From Streptomyces sp. B21-105 (GTDB lineage Bacteria > Actinomycetota > Actinomycetes > Streptomycetales > Streptomycetaceae): a DNA stretch of 64,000 nt. The notes beneath the pieces were generated by a model. The model was not told the origin of the DNA and did no database searches. It worked only from the letters and a program-made list of their open reading frames with translations. Made by a program: the position numbers and the translations under genes. Where the stretch lies: positions 930,001 through 994,000 of the forward strand of contig NZ_JARUMJ010000001.1 of the NCBI RefSeq assembly GCF_036898465.1, read 5' to 3'. Below, in pieces: positions 60,890-64,000 of the stretch. Position 1 is the first letter of the stretch, and each line of letters starts with the position of its first letter.

Positions 60890-61330
60890 CTACACGCCAG
60901 TTGAGGGTGGCAGCCCCTCGGATTTTCGTACGCTCTCGACGATTCCCAGGACGGCATCCTTTCCGTCCGCCGAGACGTCGGATAGGCGAAGAAGAACGTT
61001 CTTGATCTTTGCGTCGCGAAGCAGTGCGAGCAACTCAAGCTCCTGCACTGTCTTTTCGGCGACGGCGTCATCGAACCAGTAAGCGGGATCCACACCGAAA
61101 AACCCTGCGAGCGCTTCGAGATGACGCTTCGTCGGGTTATCGCGCTGCCCGGTCCGCAAAAGCCACAGGTACTGCGCCGACAGCTTGCCCAGCCCACGCT
61201 TCTCCATGAGTTCGGCCACTTCAGCGTTGCTGAAGGGGCCGCGGTCGGGCGGGTGCACCGTGTCGAACAGGCGGTTAAGGCGATCCATGAGCCCCTTGGG
61301 GTTCACCTGACCTTCGGTCGACTCTTTCAT
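60890..61330 (-). CDS. XRE-family HTH regulator
   Basis: 146 residues from the ATG at 61330, chosen because AGGAAAGG lies directly upstream; GTG at 61369 and ATG at 61357 are longer in-frame alternatives. Helix-turn-helix: FSNAEVAELMEKRGLGKLSAQYLWLLRTGQRDNPTKRHLEALAGFFGVDPAYWF, shown by the Q-Y-L-W-L-L-R-T-G recognition helix and the 'F-G-V-D-P-x-Y' end. The C-terminal 70 residues are helical. It heads the operon with the ImmA-like gene 36 nt away; the pair is the classic repressor/antirepressor arrangement. Confidence 0.8.
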   Translation of the reverse strand: MKESTEGQVNPKGLMDRLNRLFDTVHPPDRGPFSNAEVAELMEKRGLGKLSAQYLWLLRTGQRDNPTKRHLEALAGFFGVDPAYWFDDAVAEKTVQELELLALLRDAKIKNVLLRLSDVSADGKDAVLGIVESVRKSEGLPPSTGV

Positions 61331-62210
61331 GATCCTTTCCTGGGTGGACTTCGTCATCACTTCAGCCACCCTACCTCGCCATAAACATGAGTTGACGGCG
61401 TGATCCCGCGTATGGAAAGTTCTTCCTCACCAGCACGTTTCCGCGTGGCACGTACCGCCCGTTTCAGGTCGGCCTGTCCGTTTCTACCGGCAGGAGTACG
61501 CGGGGCGACGTGGCGCAAGCCACATTCGTCCAGCGACATACGTCGCGTCTGGCAGGCCGTATTTGATCTTCGATCGGAAAGCGCGGAGGCGACCGTGGAA
61601 ACACCTCATCCACATCGCATTTCTGCTGCGGGGAATGCCAGACTCCTGCTCCAATTCGGACACAATGGCACGCTCTCGGCGTACGGGGCAACCGCCGCAA
61701 CGGTGTGCTTCAACGCAAGGAAGCACCCCGGCAGGCCCTGTGCGGACAGCTGCGGCACCCGATCATTCGGTGACTCTCTGCAACCAGTACAGAGTTTAAG
61801 GACCAAGTCTGGATCTTGACGCGGGTCCGTGCGTATGTTCGTCGTCCCCGGGCAGCCCGCCTGCGGCGACGAACGTGAGGAGACCGCGAGCACGGACCGG
61901 ACCGCGAAGGTCCGCAAACAGCGACGGCGCCCGGGAGCGGTAACTCACGGACGCCGAACGCTAAGCGGCATACCCGCCCCGGCAAGGGCGGCGATTGCCC
62001 ACCATCACCACGCTGAGTCCTTCCGACGGGCGCACCAGCGTGGCAACACTGCAAATGGGAGTATCGCATGCCTCCTGCCCTGCGCAAAAGGCCCTTCCGC
62101 CTGGCCTGCGCGGCAGCCACCTCCACCTCGGCGCCTCAGCGCCCCGAGCCGGACCGCACCATCCTGGCCCCGGCGAGCCGCCTGACCCGCCCGCTCCTCG
62201 GGAGCGGCCG
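61331..62210. other. Intergenic region between divergent modules
   Basis: About 880 bp between the minus-strand XRE operon and the plus-strand HTH gene. Open frames exist on both strands but none has a good start site, motif or Streptomyces codon bias. It must contain promoters for both sides. No tRNA, hairpin terminator or repeat array was found by eye. Confidence 0.45.
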
Positions 62211-63101
62211 ATGAGCAGCGAAGCCCGCGAGTGGGTGTGGGAGCACAGCTCCAGCCGAGGGGCCGCGCGCCTGGTCCTGTTGTCGATCGCCGACCGGGTG
62301 GCCGACGAGCAGTGCATCTCCTGGGCCTCGCTGTCCAGCCTGGCCAAGCGCACCCGCGCCTCGGTCTCCACGGTGCGCGAAGCCGTCGAGCGCCTGCTCC
62401 TGGCCGGCGAGCTGGAACAGCTCGACGACCTCGTCGGCCCGCAGCGCAGCACGGTCTACCGCATGCCTCTCGCCGCCGAAGCCGTCGCCCAGACCCAGTG
62501 CCAGCAGGAGGGCAGCGACATGGCGGTGGCAGAGGAGCCCGCCGGCCCCGCGAAGCTCCGGCTCTCGGCTCTGCGGCGGTACGGAATCCGCCCGCGTGAG
62601 GTGCCGGAATCCCCCGCGAGGGTCCGGAAACCGGCAGTACCGGAAACCGGCAGGTCGAGGCGGAATCCGGCACAGCGACGTACCGGCCACCGGCACGGCG
62701 ATGTACCGGCTACCGGCACACAGAACCGTAGTGAACCTGATTTGAACCGGAGGTACAGCAGTAGTGGTGCTGCCGTCCTCTCGGCTGCCGAGTGGCAGGT
62801 CGACCCCGCCACCCACACCTGGGCCCGCCAGCAGGGACACCTCGACCGCCTCGGCGAGCAGGGTCTGCGAGCCGCCGACGCGAAGTGGCGTGCCCACCGG
62901 GCGGGCCACACCCCGAGGGCGGCGGAAGCCTGGGCTGCCGACTGGCGCTCCTGGGTCGCCCGGGAGCACGCCCCCAGCCGACCGAACCTCTACGCCGTGC
63001 CCGGCAAGAACACCGCCGCACCGGGGGGCATGACGCGGACGCAGGCCCACACCGCCGCCCTGCTGGCCGCCCTGGACGAGCCGACCGGAACGGAGGGCTG
63101 A
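62211..63101 (+). CDS. Helix-turn-helix domain protein (plasmid/ICE-type)
   Basis: 296 residues from ATG 62211 after CGGGAGCGG. Residues about 1-90 form a winged-helix/HTH_36-like domain (AARLVLLSIADRVADEQCI, SWASLSSLAKRTRASVSTVREAVERLL, LEQLDDLVGPQRSTVYRM). A long Arg/Pro linker with repeated PAT/PET-G units follows. The C-terminal 90 residues (WARQQGHLDRLGEQGL, ADAKWRAHRAGHTPRAAEAW) are helical. Proteins of this kind are common in Streptomyces plasmids and integrative elements next to replication genes; no role is proved. The stop is 2 nt before the next gene. Confidence 0.65.
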   Translation: MSSEAREWVWEHSSSRGAARLVLLSIADRVADEQCISWASLSSLAKRTRASVSTVREAVERLLLAGELEQLDDLVGPQRSTVYRMPLAAEAVAQTQCQQEGSDMAVAEEPAGPAKLRLSALRRYGIRPREVPESPARVRKPAVPETGRSRRNPAQRRTGHRHGDVPATGTQNRSEPDLNRRYSSSGAAVLSAAEWQVDPATHTWARQQGHLDRLGEQGLRAADAKWRAHRAGHTPRAAEAWAADWRSWVAREHAPSRPNLYAVPGKNTAAPGGMTRTQAHTAALLAALDEPTGTEG

Positions 63102-63103
63102 CC

Positions 63104-63820
63104 GTGGACCGCCGCGAAATCGCCGCTCTGCTGGCCTACATCGGCCGACTCGACCCCCGCACCATCCGCACCGACCAAGGCGAGGCGCGGGACCAGCTCG
63201 CCCAGTGGCACGAACTGCTCGGCGACGTGCCGATGGCCACCCCGCACGGCTGGGACGTCCGCGTTGCAGCCCGCCAGCACATCCGCACCTCGCCGTACCA
63301 GATCCTGCCCGCGGACCTGGCCCGTCCCTGGGAGAGCTACCGTCGCGACCGCCTGGCGAGGCACTCCGACCCGACACCGTCCGTCGACCCGGACGACCAG
63401 GCCGCCTGGACCGCCGAGCTGGCCGGCACCCGCCGCGCCGTCGCCGCCGGTACCGCCCAGCCCGCGCAGGCCCGAGCGATCACCAGCGGTCGCGACGGAG
63501 TCGACCCGAAGCTGGAGGCGCGGTTGCGGGAGATCGGCTCCTGCATACCTCCCGCCACCCGAGCGGCCCTCGCGCCCTACCGTCCCGCCCGCGCAGCCCG
63601 AGAGGCCGCTGTCGCGCAGGGGCAGCCCGACGCCCTGAGCGTGCGGTGCGAGTGGTGCCTGGCCCAGCCCGGCGAGCCGTGCCGTCGGCGGAGGATCGGT
63701 CCCGACAGCGGAGCTCGTGGAACCGCCCCGCGCGCGACCCCGCACCCCGGCCGCCTCGACCTCGCCGCCGCCCTGCAGGCCCAGCGCCCCGAGCAGGCCC
63801 AGCAGGCCGCCCTGACCTGA
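63104..63820 (+). CDS. Zinc-motif hypothetical protein
   Basis: 238 residues from GTG 63104. The first half (AALLAYIGRLDPRTI, QLAQWHELLGDVP, RPWESYRRDR) is helical. Near residue 185 CEWCLAQPGEPCRRRR plus a later His (TPHPGRLDLAAAL) form a C-x2-C-x7-C...H zinc motif seen in small actinobacterial and phage proteins that bind nucleic acid. It is adjacent to the HTH gene (2-nt gap), probably co-expressed. Confidence 0.6.
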   Translation: MDRREIAALLAYIGRLDPRTIRTDQGEARDQLAQWHELLGDVPMATPHGWDVRVAARQHIRTSPYQILPADLARPWESYRRDRLARHSDPTPSVDPDDQAAWTAELAGTRRAVAAGTAQPAQARAITSGRDGVDPKLEARLREIGSCIPPATRAALAPYRPARAAREAAVAQGQPDALSVRCEWCLAQPGEPCRRRRIGPDSGARGTAPRATPHPGRLDLAAALQAQRPEQAQQAALT

Positions 63821-64000
63821 CCGGCGTACCCGGCGCGTGCACCCCGTCCGCTGCACCGCCACCCGACGCCACCGTCCCGCACCGGCTGCGGCGCACGCGC
63901 CGCAGCCGGCACCCGACGCCGCACCCGCCGAGCACGCGCCCGTCGGTCGGCGCGGCAGCACATCGGAGACCCGCCTTGCGCCACATCACCACCCACGACG
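63821..64000. other. Window end without a supported gene
   Basis: 180 bp of GC-rich sequence. A GTG-started frame at about 63838 stays open to the end and a TTG at about 63977 could begin another gene, but neither can be judged from so little sequence. Confidence 0.35.

Noticed and set aside
61400..61819. 139-codon plus-strand ORF between the XRE operon and HTH gene
   Set aside because: No recognisable domain, poor ribosome-binding site and atypical composition.
62136..63377. 413-codon minus-strand ORF
   Set aside because: Shadow of the HTH and zinc-motif genes; no motif or start site.
1..64000. CRISPR arrays, rRNA, tRNA genes or tRNA-based attachment sites
   Set aside because: No regularly spaced repeats and no cloverleaf-like or rRNA sequences were seen; element edges lie in protein-coding genes.

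Overview
The window is high-GC actinomycete DNA, most likely Streptomyces. The evidence is GC-rich third codon positions, many GTG starts, ATGA/GTGA start-stop overlaps between successive genes, rare TTA codons confined to a few genes, and families typical of the genus (DUF6082-like, MAB_1171c-like, VanX-like, many Nudix proteins). No rRNA, tRNA, CRISPR array or replication origin was recognised, so chromosome and large plasmid cannot be told apart.

Backbone (about 1-16.7 kb, 44.1-48.0 kb and 53.8-57.6 kb). This is one co-directional accessory island now cut into three pieces. It starts with QueD, QueE and FolE of 7-deazapurine synthesis. A TGT/DpdA-like barrel protein, a nucleoside-phosphorylase-like protein and a thymidylate-kinase-like P-loop protein follow. 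Then come SAM methyltransferases, phosphotransferase-like kinases, a CYTH-like protein, exporters and about eleven Nudix domains. These include a two-Nudix and a three-Nudix protein and fusions of Nudix to ASCH, methyltransferase and PCMT domains. Together they suggest making, modifying, salvaging or sanitising an unusual nucleotide. No QueC is visible.

Element 1 (about 16,711-44,052; 27.3 kb). It interrupts the SAM-binding glycine loop of a methyltransferase-Nudix-PCMT gene: codons 1-48 lie at 16,565-16,710 and the rest resumes at 44,053. At its right end is a minus-strand operon of three tyrosine recombinases and a TnpC-like coiled-coil protein. Both ends carry inverted TTGTTTC tips and paired TGTCKCTTT boxes spaced exactly 57 bp. 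The cargo is a biosynthetic cluster: sugar-nucleotide decarboxylase-like enzyme, two carbamoyltransferases, free-standing condensation enzyme, adenylation-carrier didomain, two glycosyltransferases, two aminotransferases, two dehydrogenases, an APH(6)-type kinase, a three-gene ABC exporter, a nucleotidyltransferase and a pentapeptide-repeat protein. I infer a carbamoylated amino-sugar or aminocyclitol conjugate with several self-resistance layers.

Element 2 (about 47,964-53,822; 5.86 kb). It interrupts the Nudix motif of a second methyltransferase-Nudix gene. It carries a different recombinase set (tyrosine recombinase, small HTH protein, zinc-finger recombinase with a degenerate active site), two secreted proteins and a small membrane protein.

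Right flank (57.7-64 kb). A minus-strand module encodes an XRE regulator, an ImmA/IrrE-like protein, a MAB_1171c-like membrane protein and an amidase. Two plus-strand genes typical of Streptomyces mobile DNA follow: an HTH protein and a zinc-motif protein. Several frameshifts (two in the cluster, two in a GNAT gene) lie at or beside C runs and may be sequencing errors.
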